The notes under the pieces: model-generated
Told to the model about the DNA's origin: nothing
Seen by the model: only the letters and a program-made list of their open reading frames with translations
Database searches by the model: none
Shown here: positions 18,569 through 30,592 of the stretch, piece by piece
Position numbering within the stretch: the stretch's first letter is position 1
Layout of the letters: each line of letters begins with the position of its first letter
Program-made: the position numbers and the translations under genes
From: Bacteroidota bacterium
GTDB lineage: Bacteria; Bacteroidota; Ignavibacteria; UBA10030; UBA6906
Length of the DNA: 64,000 bases
Direction: 5' to 3'
Assembly (NCBI GenBank): GCA_019637975.1
Contig: JAHBUR010000005.1
Coordinates: 1-64,000 of the forward strand

Positions 18569-19222
18569 ATGGAAATGGAACCACGCCGTCGGAAAAACAT
18601 CCGTCTGAGGGGATACGATTATTCAGAACCCGGCGCATATTTCGTCACGATATGCACCAAGGATCGCGCATGCATCCTCGGTGAGATTGTGGACGGGACA
18701 ATGAGGTTGTCGGATGCAGGAAAAACCGTCGAGGCATGGTGGAAGGATATTCCCGCACATTTTCCCAACACACGTTGTGACGTTCTTCAGATAATGCCAA
18801 ACCATGTGCACGGGATTGTGGAAATAAAAGAGAAATCCCGTAAGGGCGAGGTCGCCTCGCCCAAAATGAACGCATCACCGGAGGGCGACGCAACGTCGCC
18901 CCCACGGAAAATCTCGTTGGGCAGGATTGTGGCATATTTCAAATATCAGGCATCGAAATATATCAACGAGGCCAACCGGACACCTGGCAAGAAGGTATTC
19001 CAACGCAATTACCACGACCGGATCATCCGCTCGGACGCTGAATATTTCTTTGTCGAACGCTACATCACCCTCAACCCCCTCCTCTGGCACCTCGATTCGG
19101 ACAACCCGGACATCCGTACCGTTCCGGTTGATGAATTGAAACGCGTGCTCAGGGAACGCCACGGCCTCGATGATCATGCGATTGATTATCTGGTTGATTG
19201 CGAAATGAATTACCGCGGATAG
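18569..19222 (+). CDS. REP-associated tyrosine transposase (RAYT, IS200-like)
   Basis: A 217-residue single-strand DNA transposase of the Y1/HUH class. The N-terminus has RLRGYDYSEPGAYFVTICT, the typical RAYT opening. The HUH pair is in PNHVHGIVEI (about residue 74-83) and the catalytic tyrosine region is FQRNYHDRIIR (about 144-154), followed by YITLNPLLW. Between HUH and the central helix about 25 residues are encoded by two REP palindromes inserted in frame (18844-18901). REP units also lie just upstream and downstream. RAYTs bind and cleave REP hairpins; an in-frame REP in its own gene is unusual. The length is normal for the family. Confidence 0.9.
   Translation: MEMEPRRRKNIRLRGYDYSEPGAYFVTICTKDRACILGEIVDGTMRLSDAGKTVEAWWKDIPAHFPNTRCDVLQIMPNHVHGIVEIKEKSRKGEVASPKMNASPEGDATSPPRKISLGRIVAYFKYQASKYINEANRTPGKKVFQRNYHDRIIRSDAEYFFVERYITLNPLLWHLDSDNPDIRTVPVDELKRVLRERHGLDDHAIDYLVDCEMNYRG
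18844..18901. repeat. REP pair inside the RAYT coding sequence
   Basis: Two perfect palindromes in the same orientation: GGGCGAGG-TCG-CCTCGCCC (18844-18862) and GGGCGACG-CAA-CGTCGCCC (18883-18901). Arms are eight bases with three-base loops. Their lengths preserve the reading frame. Confidence 0.85.
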
Positions 19223-19275
19223 GGCGACGTGACGCGGGTGGCGCATATTGGGCGACGGGACGTCGCCCCTACGAT
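19221..19275. repeat. REP units downstream of the RAYT gene
   Basis: A half unit GGGCGACGTGACG is followed by a full palindrome GGGCGACG-GGA-CGTCGCCC (19250-19268) with the CTACG tail, lying between the transposase stop and the hsdS start. Confidence 0.8.
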
Positions 19276-19292
19276 GGCACATAGAAAACTAC

Positions 19293-20456
19293 ATGACCAA
19301 TACATTTGAAATACGGAAGCTGGGGGAGGTGGCGGAGTTCTTAAGCGGAGGAACTCCGAGCCGAAAGGTGCCTGAGTACTTTCAAGGGTCTATTCCTTGG
19401 ATTACCGGCAACGATGTCAAAGGGTTTCGGACCAGAAGCGGGAGAGAGCTTATAACGGAAGAGGCGATTCAAAACAGCGCAACCCACATAGTCCCGAAGG
19501 GCGCTGTCCTATTCGTTACGAGGACGGGTGTCGGCAAAGTCTCTATTGCGGACGCTGATATTTGTATCAGCCAAGACTTGACTGGTGTTATACCCAGAGA
19601 TGGCCTTGATTCTGAATACCTGGCGCGTTATCTCCGCTCAATCTCCGAGAGTCTCAAATCCCAACAACGCGGCACAACAATTCTTGGAATCACGCGGGAG
19701 GCGGTCGAACAAATCGAAGTTCCCCTTCCTCCACTTCCCATCCAAAAGCAAATTGCAGCGATATTGGAGAAAGCCGATGCGGCGCGGGAGAAGCGTCTGC
19801 AGGCGAACCAACTCACCGAGCAGGTCTTGCAGTCGGCGTTTCTGGAGATGTTTGGGGATCCGGTGACGAATCCGAAGGGGTGGGTGACATACAAGCTTGG
19901 TGAACTCGGTGAACTCGAACGTGGAAGGTCCAAACACCGGCCGAGAAATGCCCAACACTTGCTTGGGGGTCCATATCCTCTTATCCAAACTGGCGAGATC
20001 GCCAATTCTTCAGGGCATATCACGTCCTACACGCAAACATACTCCGAAGCCGGTCTGCATCAAAGTCGGATGTGGCCGAAGGGAACCCTGTGCATTACCA
20101 TAGCTGCCAACATTGGGAAGACTGCGATACTTACTTTTGACGCTTGTTTCCCCGATAGCATTGTTGGTTTTACGCCTAACGGCCGCGTGTGCACTGAGTA
20201 CATTCAACGATGGTTTTCTTTTGTTCAGGCGAGATTGGAAGAGAATGCCCCGATGGTTGCTCAGAAGAATATCAATCTTGAAATCCTACGCAAACAAACT
20301 GTCCCAGTCCCGCCAATGGAACACCAACATCAGTTCGCTGCCTTGGTCGAGAAGGTCGAGTCGTTGCGTGCGAAGCAACGCGAATCGGAGAAGGAGTTGG
20401 AGGGTTTGTTTCAGTCGTTGATGCAGAGGGCGTTCAAGGGAGAACTTGTGGCTTAA
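19293..20456 (+). CDS. hsdS: Type I restriction enzyme specificity subunit
   Basis: A 387-residue protein with two target-recognition domains and two conserved helical spacers, which would select the DNA site for the type I complex. The first domain contains FLSGGTPSRKVPEYF and IPWITGNDVKG; its spacer includes PLPPLPIQKQIAAILEKADAAREKR. The second domain begins near WVTYKLGELGELERGRSK and its spacer has VPVPPMEHQHQFAALVEKVESL. ATG 19293 is chosen; the upstream open frame is REP sequence. The gene looks intact, but its partner hsdM is in pieces, so no active complex is expected from this locus. Confidence 0.9.
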   Translation: MTNTFEIRKLGEVAEFLSGGTPSRKVPEYFQGSIPWITGNDVKGFRTRSGRELITEEAIQNSATHIVPKGAVLFVTRTGVGKVSIADADICISQDLTGVIPRDGLDSEYLARYLRSISESLKSQQRGTTILGITREAVEQIEVPLPPLPIQKQIAAILEKADAAREKRLQANQLTEQVLQSAFLEMFGDPVTNPKGWVTYKLGELGELERGRSKHRPRNAQHLLGGPYPLIQTGEIANSSGHITSYTQTYSEAGLHQSRMWPKGTLCITIAANIGKTAILTFDACFPDSIVGFTPNGRVCTEYIQRWFSFVQARLEENAPMVAQKNINLEILRKQTVPVPPMEHQHQFAALVEKVESLRAKQRESEKELEGLFQSLMQRAFKGELVA

Positions 20457-20472
20457 ATGACGAAGAACGGAG

Positions 20473-20556
20473 CATCCGCTGCACGGCGGCTACGAGAACC
20501 TGAAGCCGTATCAGATGGCGGAGATTGTGTACGACGCCACGGTGAAATTCTGCAAC
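20473..20556 (+). pseudogene. Fragment of an S23-type four-helix bundle gene
   Basis: About 28 codons read HGGYENLKPYQMAEIVYDAT and then VKFCN, matching the N-terminal part of four-helix bundle proteins. The frame enters from a stop at 20458 and runs into repeat sequence. It is the remnant of a gene that followed hsdS. Confidence 0.6.
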
Positions 20557-21215
20557 TCGGTCGTCATGGACCAATCCATGAACAACACGAGAAAGGTCGG
20601 CAGACAGGATAGTGTCACGGAATGGTCCGTGACACCCGGGTTAAATTGTGTCGGTCACGGTACGTGTTGATTCCGGGAAACCCCCGCCTAATTAATAGCG
20701 GGGCAGGCGTGACGGCCGAGCTAACCAGTAAGTATCTCACCCCTTCAGGGTGATGTCGTGGTTCTCGTGTTTCTGTCTTGGGACTTCGTCCCAAGCTGTA
20801 GTATCTGACCCCCGCCAAACCGCCAAAAAAAGATCGGCGGTCAGGAAGGTAAGGCAAAGGCGGGCAAGCCGTTGGGGTCACGTCCAAATGGCCTCATGGC
20901 TTTGCAATGCCTGATGCGGGACGGAGTCCCGAGCTACAGCTTGCAGCGCGATTCTCCCGAATCGCCATATGCGGATTCAGCCCCAACGGGGCTGGATATT
21001 ACAGCCGGGGACGAAGTCCCCGGACAACATCATAAGAGATGCATTCCCACAACCCTGAAGGGGTTGGATATCATCAGCAAGTATCTCACCCCTCCAAGGT
21101 GATGTGGTCGTTCTTGTGTTTTTCTGTCTTGGGACTTCGTCCCAAGCTGCAGTATCCGACCCCCGCCTGCCTAACTTGAATCCGTGATGGCGGGCAGGCC
21201 TTCGGGGTCATGCAC
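20557..21215. repeat. Palindrome cluster
   Basis: One full copy and one shortened copy of the intergenic mosaic. It contains GTGTCACGGA/TCCGTGACAC (20611-20634), CCCCGC/GCGGGG (20685-20704), CTTGGGAC-TTC-GTCCCAAG (20777 and 21129), the long GACCCC...GGGGTC hairpin (20807-20880), CCGGGGAC-GAA-GTCCCCGG, and at 21159-21210 a GACCCC...CTTCGGGGTC hairpin with a different insert (CGCCTGCC...GGCGGGCAGG). No gene. Positions 21216-21576 contain nothing recognisable apart from the signals for the next gene. Confidence 0.85.
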
Positions 21216-21576
21216 ACAGAATCATCTCCCTCCCTCCTACCTCCGGCAGTGATTGCCGGACATCTGCACAATATTGGTCACGCCGTTTTCGCCCGCCGAA
21301 CAAGTCGTCCATACAAAACTGCAAAAAAATCTGTCAATTGAGTGGCATACCTTCTGCTATGAGGAAGGATAGAGGGTCTTGCCATAGTATCCTCTGGCCA
21401 TGCGAGGCAGATGCCGGCGGAACGTTTGACGACAAGCGGTACCGCCGGCAGGCTTCGTGAAAACATGATGTACTGTGCAGGGGAGGAGATTGTGACGGGG
21501 TTAGAGCAGAACACTCGGTGCACTGAGTGAATAACACAACTCACTAATCCACAAACAATATATACAGGAGGGTCTT

Positions 21577-22134
21577 ATGAGACTCGAACTTCATCCATCC
21601 ATCAAAGCCATGCGCGGCAAAACCGGGCAATGGGTTTACAAAAAGGTCGGCAACACGGTCTATGCCGCGGACAAGCCGAGGCCCAGCACGAAGCCGCCGA
21701 CACCGGAACAGCAGGAAACCCGCGACCGGTTCATTCTCTCGACGAACTATGCGAAGGCCGTTATGGCGGATCCGCAGAGCAAAGCGCTTTACGAGGCCGT
21801 CGCGACAGCCCAAGGCAAACCTGTGTTTGCGGTCGCCCGAAGAGACTCGCTGGCACGCCCGAGGGTGATGGACATCGACCTGAGCGCGTACAATCGCCAG
21901 ACAGGAGACACGATCGCCATCCGTGCGGTTGATGACTTCGAAGTCACGGCAGTTGAAGTGACGATCAGGAACGGGCAGGTTCTTGAGAGCGGCACGGCTG
22001 TGAAATCCAATAACGGTTTAGGACGTTGGATTTACACCGCAACGACGAATGCCGCCTCGGGAGAGCTCACCATTGAAGCGGTGGCAATCGACAGACCCGG
22101 GAACAAGGGAACGAAGACGGAAACGCTGCAGTAG
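21577..22134 (+). CDS. Conserved hypothetical protein, 185 aa
   Basis: A soluble 185-residue protein with no named family that I can confirm. The N-terminus (LHPSIKAMRGKTGQWVYKKV) is basic; the middle reads ETRDRFILSTNYAKAVMADP; the C-terminal half, from about residue 95, looks like a small beta-sandwich (DIDLSAYNRQTGDTIAIRAVDD, then WIYTATTN and AIDRPGNKG). A very strong ribosome-binding site, AGGAGGG, precedes the ATG by five bases, and a rho-independent terminator follows, so it is a well-expressed single-gene unit. Confidence 0.75.
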   Translation: MRLELHPSIKAMRGKTGQWVYKKVGNTVYAADKPRPSTKPPTPEQQETRDRFILSTNYAKAVMADPQSKALYEAVATAQGKPVFAVARRDSLARPRVMDIDLSAYNRQTGDTIAIRAVDDFEVTAVEVTIRNGQVLESGTAVKSNNGLGRWIYTATTNAASGELTIEAVAIDRPGNKGTKTETLQ

Positions 22135-22263
22135 AGCGAACCGTCTGTGAACCCTGAGGAGAGGATCCAGAGCGGCGAAATACCAGGGCCCAGATCGCCG
22201 CGATGCTGAGTCCAACTGAAGTAGAAGAAGTACTGAAGCAATACCATGAAACACGTGTTATGA

Positions 22264-22302
22264 AGCGCCTCGCAGGCATGCGGGGCGTTTCTGTTTTTTT
22301 GG
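22264..22302 (+). terminator. Rho-independent terminator
   Basis: CGCC-T-CGCA pairs with TGCG-G-GGCG around a short GGCA loop, followed by TTTCTGTTTTTTT. It lies 130 bases after the hypothetical gene. Confidence 0.75.
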
Positions 22303-22319
22303 GGAAAGAAAACCACGAA

Positions 22320-23640
22320 GGCACGGAGTTTTGGGACTTCGTCCCAAGCTATAGTATTTGACCCCCGCCAAACCGCCAAAAAAAGATCGGCGGTCAGGAA
22401 GGTAAGGCACGGCGGGCAAGCCGTTGGGGTCGGGTAAGGCAGCGGGTTTTGGATGACCGGCCTGTTGCGGGACGGAGTCCCGTGCTACAGCTTGTAGCGT
22501 GATTCTCCGAATCGCCCGTTGCGCAAGTTCAGCCCCAACGGGGCGGGATATTATAGCCGGGGACGAAGTCGCAGGATATCATCATAAGAGATGCATTCCC
22601 GCAACCCTGAAGGGGTTGGATATCACCAGCAAGTATCTCACCCTTTCAGGGTGATGTGGTCGTGCTCTCCTTTTCTGTCTTGGGACTTCGTCCCAAGCTA
22701 TAGTATCTGACCCTCGCCAAACCGCCAAAAAAAGATCGGCGGTCAGGAAGGTAAGGCAAAGGCGGGCAAGCCGTTGGGGTCACGTCCGGATGGCCTCATG
22801 GCTTTGCAATGCCTGATGCGGGACAGAGGCCCGCGCTACAGCTTGTAGCGCGATTCTCCCGAATCGCCCGTTGCGCAAATTCAGCCCCAACGGGGCGGGA
22901 TATTATAGCCGGGGACGAAGTCCCCGGACAACATCATAAGAGATGCATTCACACAACCCTGAAGGGGTTGGATATCCTCAGTATGTACTTCACCCCTTCA
23001 GGGTGATGAGATCGTACTTGTGTTTTTCTGTCTTGGGACTGCGTCCCAAGCTGTTGTATCTGACCCCCGCCAAACCGCCAAAAAAAGATCGGCGGTCAGG
23101 AAGGTAAGGCACGGCGGGCAAGCCGTTGGGGCTAGGTGCGAATGATCTCGCTGCTTTGAAAAACCTGTTGCGGGACGGAGTCCCGTGCTACAGCTTGTAG
23201 CGCGATTCTCCCGAATCGCCCCTTGCGCAGGTTCAGCCCCAACGGGGCGGGATATTACAGCCGGGGACGAAGTCCCCGGACAACATCATAAGAGAAGCAT
23301 TCCCACAACCCTGAAGGGGTTGGATATCACCAGCAAGTATCTCACCCCTTCAGGGTGATGAGATCGTTCTTGTGTCTTTCTGTCTTGGGACTTCGTCCCA
23401 AGCTGTAGTATCTGACCCCCTTCGGGGTCATCGCAAAACTTTGGTATGTGTTACGGAAGGTCCCTCGGACAGGAGAGGTGACCGTGGAATCTCACCAACT
23501 TCTGGGTGATGTGGTGGTGTTCCTATTTTCTCTCTTGGGACTTCGTCCCAAGCTGGAGTATACGACCACTGCCCGCCTAATTTGTGTCCGTGATTGCAGG
23601 CAGGCCTTCGGGGTTGGGCGCCGATGTTTCTGTTCTTCAT
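22320..23640. repeat. Long palindrome cluster upstream of katG
   Basis: Three successive copies of the mosaic (about 22325-22680, 22680-23030, 23030-23360) and a shortened fourth (23380-23610). The long GACCCC...GGGGTC hairpin is present at 22359, 22709 (first arm GACCCTC) and 23063. At 23415-23430 the same place holds only GACCCC-CTTC-GGGGTC, an 'empty' version. At 23565-23612 a related insert with CCCGCC...GGCAGG appears. No gene is supported. Confidence 0.85.
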
Positions 23641-23674
23641 CGGTCTAGTATCCGACTCCTGAGAGGCTGTTTAA

Positions 23675-25921
<2,247 letters not shown>

Positions 25922-25984
25922 TGCCATCCGGCAAACGGTTCAACGCGTCGATAGTTGCCGGAGCAGCCAAGAACGGCGTGGTGA

Positions 25985-26250
25985 GGATTGTAGAGCGGAC
26001 TCTTGTCCGCTCTACTGTTATCTCACCCCTTCAGGGTGAGGTGTGGTTCTCCTTTTTTCCTTCTTGGGACTTCGTCCCAAGCTGCAATATCCGACCCCTT
26101 TGGGGTCATCACAGAAGTATTGCGGCGGCTAGTCTCTCCTTTTCTCTCTTGGGACTTCGTCCCGAACTGTAGTATCTGACCCGTTGGGGTCATGCGACAG
26201 GGTTTGGTATGTGGCACGAATGGGAGCGATTCGGAGAATCGCTTTACGAA
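25985..26250. repeat. Palindrome cluster downstream of katG
   Basis: GTAGAGCGGAC/GTCCGCTCTAC, CACCC/GGGTG, two copies of CTTGGGAC-TTC-GTCCC, an empty GACCCC-TTT-GGGGTC (26093-26107), GACCC-GTT-GGGGTC, and GCGATTC-GGA-GAATCGC (26227-26243). No gene. Confidence 0.8.
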
Positions 26251-26267
26251 GATGGAAAATGCTGGGA

Positions 26268-26957
26268 TTATGCGGATTCGTTCTTGGGATGAAGTGTGTT
26301 GTAAATGGACTGCATCCTTTTTTCGACATCGGTAATTGCATCCGCGCAGTCTCTTAGCTCTTTCACCAGACGGTCGTTCTTCTCCTCTGTAAGTTTGTAC
26401 GCCAGTTCGTGCTCCAGCGACGCCCAGAAATCCATGGCAATGGTTCGTATCTGAACCTCCGCTTTCACAATCTCCTTATGATCTGAAAGGAATACCGGCA
26501 CAGTCATGATCAAGTGCAGACTCCGATAGCCGTTGGGTTTCGGATTTTTGATATAGTCCCGAGTCCGGATCAGTTCTATATCGTCCTGTGATGTAAGAAG
26601 CTTAGCCACAAGGTAGATGTCGCTCACGTAGGGGCAAATGACACGGATACCGGCAATGTCATTCAGGTTGTGCCGGGCTGATTCCGCGCTCAGCTCGCAG
26701 CCGAGCCGTTGCAGCTTGTTGTAGATGCTGCGCGGGGTTTTTATTCTCGTCTTTATCAGATGGATCGGGTTGCGATCCTTGATATGCTTGAATTCATCAT
26801 TCAGGATTTCAAGTTTGGTCGTAATTTCCCGGGCGGCAGATACGTAGAGATGTTCAGTCTTTAGGAACGAGCGTATGGCTTTCACTACCTCTTCGGGAAG
26901 AGTACTTTCCGTTACTCCCTCAAAGAGGTATGCGGTTTTCGGTTGGTCGATGTTCAT
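26268..26957 (-). CDS. Small alarmone synthetase (RelA/SpoT domain)
   Basis: A 229-residue cytosolic protein containing a single RelA/SpoT synthetase domain, which transfers pyrophosphate from ATP to GDP or GTP to make (p)ppGpp. Key stretches are KTRIKTPRSIYNKLQRLG (about 67-84), NDIAGIRVICPYVSDIY (about 99-115), RDYIKNPKPNGYRSLHLI (about 132-149), and VQIRTIAMDFWASLEHELAYK (in outline, near residue 175). There is no hydrolase, TGS or ACT domain, so it is the RelQ/YjbM short type. It is a single gene. A stress or stationary-phase role is inferred from the family. Confidence 0.9.
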   Translation of the reverse strand: MNIDQPKTAYLFEGVTESTLPEEVVKAIRSFLKTEHLYVSAAREITTKLEILNDEFKHIKDRNPIHLIKTRIKTPRSIYNKLQRLGCELSAESARHNLNDIAGIRVICPYVSDIYLVAKLLTSQDDIELIRTRDYIKNPKPNGYRSLHLIMTVPVFLSDHKEIVKAEVQIRTIAMDFWASLEHELAYKLTEEKNDRLVKELRDCADAITDVEKRMQSIYNTLHPKNESA

Positions 26958-27201
26958 TGCGGATTTGCCTCGGGCATGTTGGATGGAATTCCGGTTGTTG
27001 AATATTCACTACACACAGAGATTCCCCCTCTTCACTGAATCCATGTGTAAGAAACAACAAGGAATTCTCATAAACAATTCGCCCGTCAGCAGCTCCCTCC
27101 GCCTCCGTCGGGGAGGAACCCTTGGCGATGATACGTATTCCCTCCGCGTATTATTCTCGGCCTCTCCCTTGTGAGTTACAGCGCAAGCAAACGCCCTGCT
27201 G

Positions 27202-27756
27202 TCAAAGTTCGAAGCGCAATCCTCCCCGCAACGTAAACGCAAGAACTGTGATACCGGGAACAGTAGTGAAAGTCAGCCCGTACGTCTCAATCCCCCAATA
27301 ATATCCGCGCAAGAACAGCGGCAGTTGACCGCCGCCAACATTGAAAACCGGACCAATGAGTATGTTGGGACTGAGATACAATTTACGGGCAACGGGAATA
27401 TTGAAGCCGGCTCCAAAAAGGAATCCGAATCGAGGCCCATCAGATACGTTGAACGCCAGTACAGGTCCGACGCTTGCAAACGGCCTCCATTGCGATCCGC
27501 GAATGTCGAAGTAGCACTTGAAATAGGGATGGAGTATCAACGGCGCGCCATACTGCGTATTGATACTGAATTCCGAGCCGACCGCGAGGTGGCGACTGAA
27601 TAGTACCTCGGCTGAGGGGGTCACATGCAAACCGGGAGATCCGCCAAACACCGACAAGCCCATGTTTCCACCAAGCGACCAATGCTGCGCGTACCCGCGG
27701 CTTGTACCGGCAAGGACAGCAAGGCACGCAACGGATGCCAACAGAAGTCTCCTCAT
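27202..27756 (-). CDS. Outer-membrane beta-barrel protein
   Basis: A 184-residue exported protein. The N-terminal signal peptide RRLLLASVACLAVLAGTSRGYAQ is likely cut after AQ. The rest alternates polar and hydrophobic residues with many Gly and aromatic residues (FGFLFGAGFNIPVARKLYLSPN) and ends LRGGLRFEL, an outer-membrane barrel pattern. It lies downstream of the T9SS-secreted gene in the same orientation but 226 bases away. Function unknown. Confidence 0.75.
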   Translation of the reverse strand: MRRLLLASVACLAVLAGTSRGYAQHWSLGGNMGLSVFGGSPGLHVTPSAEVLFSRHLAVGSEFSINTQYGAPLILHPYFKCYFDIRGSQWRPFASVGPVLAFNVSDGPRFGFLFGAGFNIPVARKLYLSPNILIGPVFNVGGGQLPLFLRGYYWGIETYGLTFTTVPGITVLAFTLRGGLRFEL

Positions 27757-27982
27757 ATCTCCGAACCCCGTGATGTGACTGAATCCGGGATTAGGATACG
27801 ACTCGAGTCCGGGGTTTGTTACTATTCGGCAATGCGATCGTCAGTTCACCTTACCTGTAGGAACAAATCCGGGTCTGAAAACGCCACACGCTCTTTCCTC
27901 CCCACATCTTTATGCAGGGTCGAGCGTGCGGCGAACAGGAGCCCGGCGCCCTTGTTTTAGCATGCCGTTTCAGCACCCGGAC

Positions 27983-30592
27983 TCATTTCAACAGAACGGC
28001 TTTCCGGGTTGCCGCAAAGCTGCCAGACCGCAGCGTGTAGAAGTAGATTCCGCTGGCAAGGTTTCTCCCGTCAACCAACACTTCGTATTCGCCGGCTTTC
28101 AGGTGTTCTTTTACCAACACACCGACTTCTCTCCCCAGTACATCGTATAACTTCAAATTTGTAAGGCCAGCCGCCGGAATGCGGAACTTGATCTTCGTTG
28201 AGGGATTGAAGGGATTGGGATAGTTCTGTTCCAACGCGTAGGCATTCGGGATTGGCGATCCTCTTTCCTCAACATCAAGAACCACTGTCTGATACAGATG
28301 GGCGGCTTGAATTGCCCGGGCGTTCAACTGGCTCACATCAGCCGCGCAAAGAAGAGCAAAGGCCACGTTTAACGTGTCCGGGTTTGCTGCAGTGTACGGG
28401 TGAATAGTGAACGGCCCGAACGAGAGGACAAACCGAATATCTCCAAGGCCCGGGAAGCCGCCAGGCATCACTCCCCCTTCACTCAGGAGCCGATATTTCA
28501 TCTCATCAGGCGACACACCTCCGGTAAACCATCGGTATGTGAAGCGCAAGGAATCCAATGGTTGAACGGAGTTGAGAATGCTCACACCCATAGGCGTGCT
28601 TCCGGCGTCCACGGGATTGTGTGCAAATGCCAGCGACGGACCGGAGTAGTAATCCGAGAAGTTCCTCGTTTCGTAGCCCGGCACATTCACAGGCCCTACA
28701 TCGCTATCCGAAAAGAACGCTATGTATGCACTGTCAATAACCCGTTCCGAGTTGTTCATGATTTTGAAATCGAGAATCTGGATTCCCTGCGAGCCGGCAT
28801 CATTCCACGTAAATGAACTCTGAATGACTTTCACTCCAAGAGGGATATGCCCCGCAACCGGTTGAAAGTAATCCGTGTACGTGCAGTAGAAATTCTGGTC
28901 TGCGATGGAACGGAACGGCAACGACGTTCCCCAGTAACTGTCCCAGCCCGCCGGCTTCGGAACGTTCCTCCCGTTGATTTGCCATATCGTATCGGCTATC
29001 GAACTACCCGGAGAGAATTCGTACATGGGACCTGCCCAACCTTCGTACGCGGTTGAGACAAGGCGAATCGGTTGGCCGGTTCCCGATGACGAAGTGTCTT
29101 TCTTTCCTCCAATCCAAAGTCCCGCCCCGTAGAGATGCTCGATGTTTGATCCCACGCCGTATTGCATTCCGAGATAGGGTGAGGAATGAGGATAGACAGT
29201 TTTTCCGAATGTTCCGTTGCGTGCCATTGCCACTTTCATGGAATCGCCCTGCGTGCCGGGAACAACGGGAGGTCCGGGTGTACTCGTGTAGCTCACCGCC
29301 AATACATCCGGCAACGCTGTACCTGTTACATCCGTAATATCAAGGCGGAACTCCGTCAGGCCAACCGGAAGCGCCGGGACGACATTCCCCCATACATTAT
29401 CTCCGGGAAGCAAATCCCAGTGCAGTCCATCATCAAACAGTTGGAGAGGCGGATAGTTCATGCTATCGACCGAATAACGTGTCACAACAGAAGCTATGCC
29501 CGTCTCATCATCAACATACGCTCGAATCCAATTGTCATAGTCTGCGCGTTGATGTCCGATTTCAGAATGCACAGACACAGGCGGAGCGAGCGTATCCGGC
29601 GTAACGTCGATGAGACCGTACCAGAGTTGCTCCTGAATCGGTGATGAAAGCAAGCTTACGCGTGCGAAGCGGCTTGATGAAAAGCTAACAAGCGGAGCAT
29701 CATTGAGGAGGTCAACGTTGTGCATCCTGTCGTTTCCAATATATCTCGTGAAGTAGTGCGGAGAAGACCACGTTGAGCCGCCGTCGGAACTTGTCAAGTA
29801 CAGTATGTCGTAGCCGTAGTATCCGAAATGAGTTGAATCAGACCTCTTGGCTTGGTACGCGACGACAATTGTCTCATCCTGCAGCTTGCGGACTCGGGGC
29901 CGTGTTTCCGATGCGGTGCGGTTGGTGAGTCTTAGCGCCGAAGACCATGAGGCACCTCCGTCTGTACTTACCATTCGTTCGAGGTATCCGGTTGAGGATG
30001 TATAGATGGAGAGAATTGTTGACCCTTGAAGAGAGACAAATGAGACATTCTCCCAGACGTTGGAAGGCAAGAGCTGAGGTGCCAGCCACGTACCACCATT
30101 GTCCGTACTTCGGATGTATCGTGCGCCCCCCAACGCGGGCCGGTAAGACGCCCAGATTGTTCCGTCTGCTGTCTGAGATATGACAAAGCTTGTGACAGTC
30201 GTAGTGATAGTATTGGGAGCAGACCAGATGACACCATCATCTGAATAGGTGATAGCCAGATTTCCGGCCCCCGCGTCATGCCAACCGAGGATGATGCGTC
30301 CCGACGGGGTTCGGATTCCGGCAAGATTATCAACCCGGTTCGGACGGTCGACGACGACAGCCGGCATCCCCCACGTTTCACCTCCGTTCGTGCTTGTTGC
30401 CGCACGGATGATTGTCGATTCGGCCCAGAAGAACATCACCGTTTGTCCGGACAGGACAAGGGGTAGTGCTTCGGTGTTAGATCGTGTGGAATCCTGAAGC
30501 GGAAACCGGGTGATTGTTGTGATCGTGGCGTGTGCGGAAACAACCAGCACAAGAAGTGAAGAGAACGAGAGAGAAAGGATGGGATGTTTCAT
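27983..30592 (-). CDS. Secreted BNR/sialidase-like protein with T9SS sorting domain
   Basis: An 869-residue secreted protein. ATG at 30592 is chosen: GGAGGTG lies a few bases upstream and MKHPILSLSFSSLLVLVVSAHA is a good signal peptide. The first 400 residues have several BNR/Asp-box-like repeats (TNGGETWG, SDDGVIWS, STDNGGTWL, STDGGASWS, SSDGGSTWSS), the beta-propeller of sialidase-type proteins. The catalytic residues of sialidases were not recognised. The C-terminus has YPNPFNPSTKIKF, LYDVLGREV and ends ATRKAVLLK, the type A sorting domain recognised by the type IX secretion system. A glycan- or surface-binding role is inferred. Confidence 0.85.
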   Translation of the reverse strand: MKHPILSLSFSSLLVLVVSAHATITTITRFPLQDSTRSNTEALPLVLSGQTVMFFWAESTIIRAATSTNGGETWGMPAVVVDRPNRVDNLAGIRTPSGRIILGWHDAGAGNLAITYSDDGVIWSAPNTITTTVTSFVISQTADGTIWASYRPALGGARYIRSTDNGGTWLAPQLLPSNVWENVSFVSLQGSTILSIYTSSTGYLERMVSTDGGASWSSALRLTNRTASETRPRVRKLQDETIVVAYQAKRSDSTHFGYYGYDILYLTSSDGGSTWSSPHYFTRYIGNDRMHNVDLLNDAPLVSFSSSRFARVSLLSSPIQEQLWYGLIDVTPDTLAPPVSVHSEIGHQRADYDNWIRAYVDDETGIASVVTRYSVDSMNYPPLQLFDDGLHWDLLPGDNVWGNVVPALPVGLTEFRLDITDVTGTALPDVLAVSYTSTPGPPVVPGTQGDSMKVAMARNGTFGKTVYPHSSPYLGMQYGVGSNIEHLYGAGLWIGGKKDTSSSGTGQPIRLVSTAYEGWAGPMYEFSPGSSIADTIWQINGRNVPKPAGWDSYWGTSLPFRSIADQNFYCTYTDYFQPVAGHIPLGVKVIQSSFTWNDAGSQGIQILDFKIMNNSERVIDSAYIAFFSDSDVGPVNVPGYETRNFSDYYSGPSLAFAHNPVDAGSTPMGVSILNSVQPLDSLRFTYRWFTGGVSPDEMKYRLLSEGGVMPGGFPGLGDIRFVLSFGPFTIHPYTAANPDTLNVAFALLCAADVSQLNARAIQAAHLYQTVVLDVEERGSPIPNAYALEQNYPNPFNPSTKIKFRIPAAGLTNLKLYDVLGREVGVLVKEHLKAGEYEVLVDGRNLASGIYFYTLRSGSFAATRKAVLLK

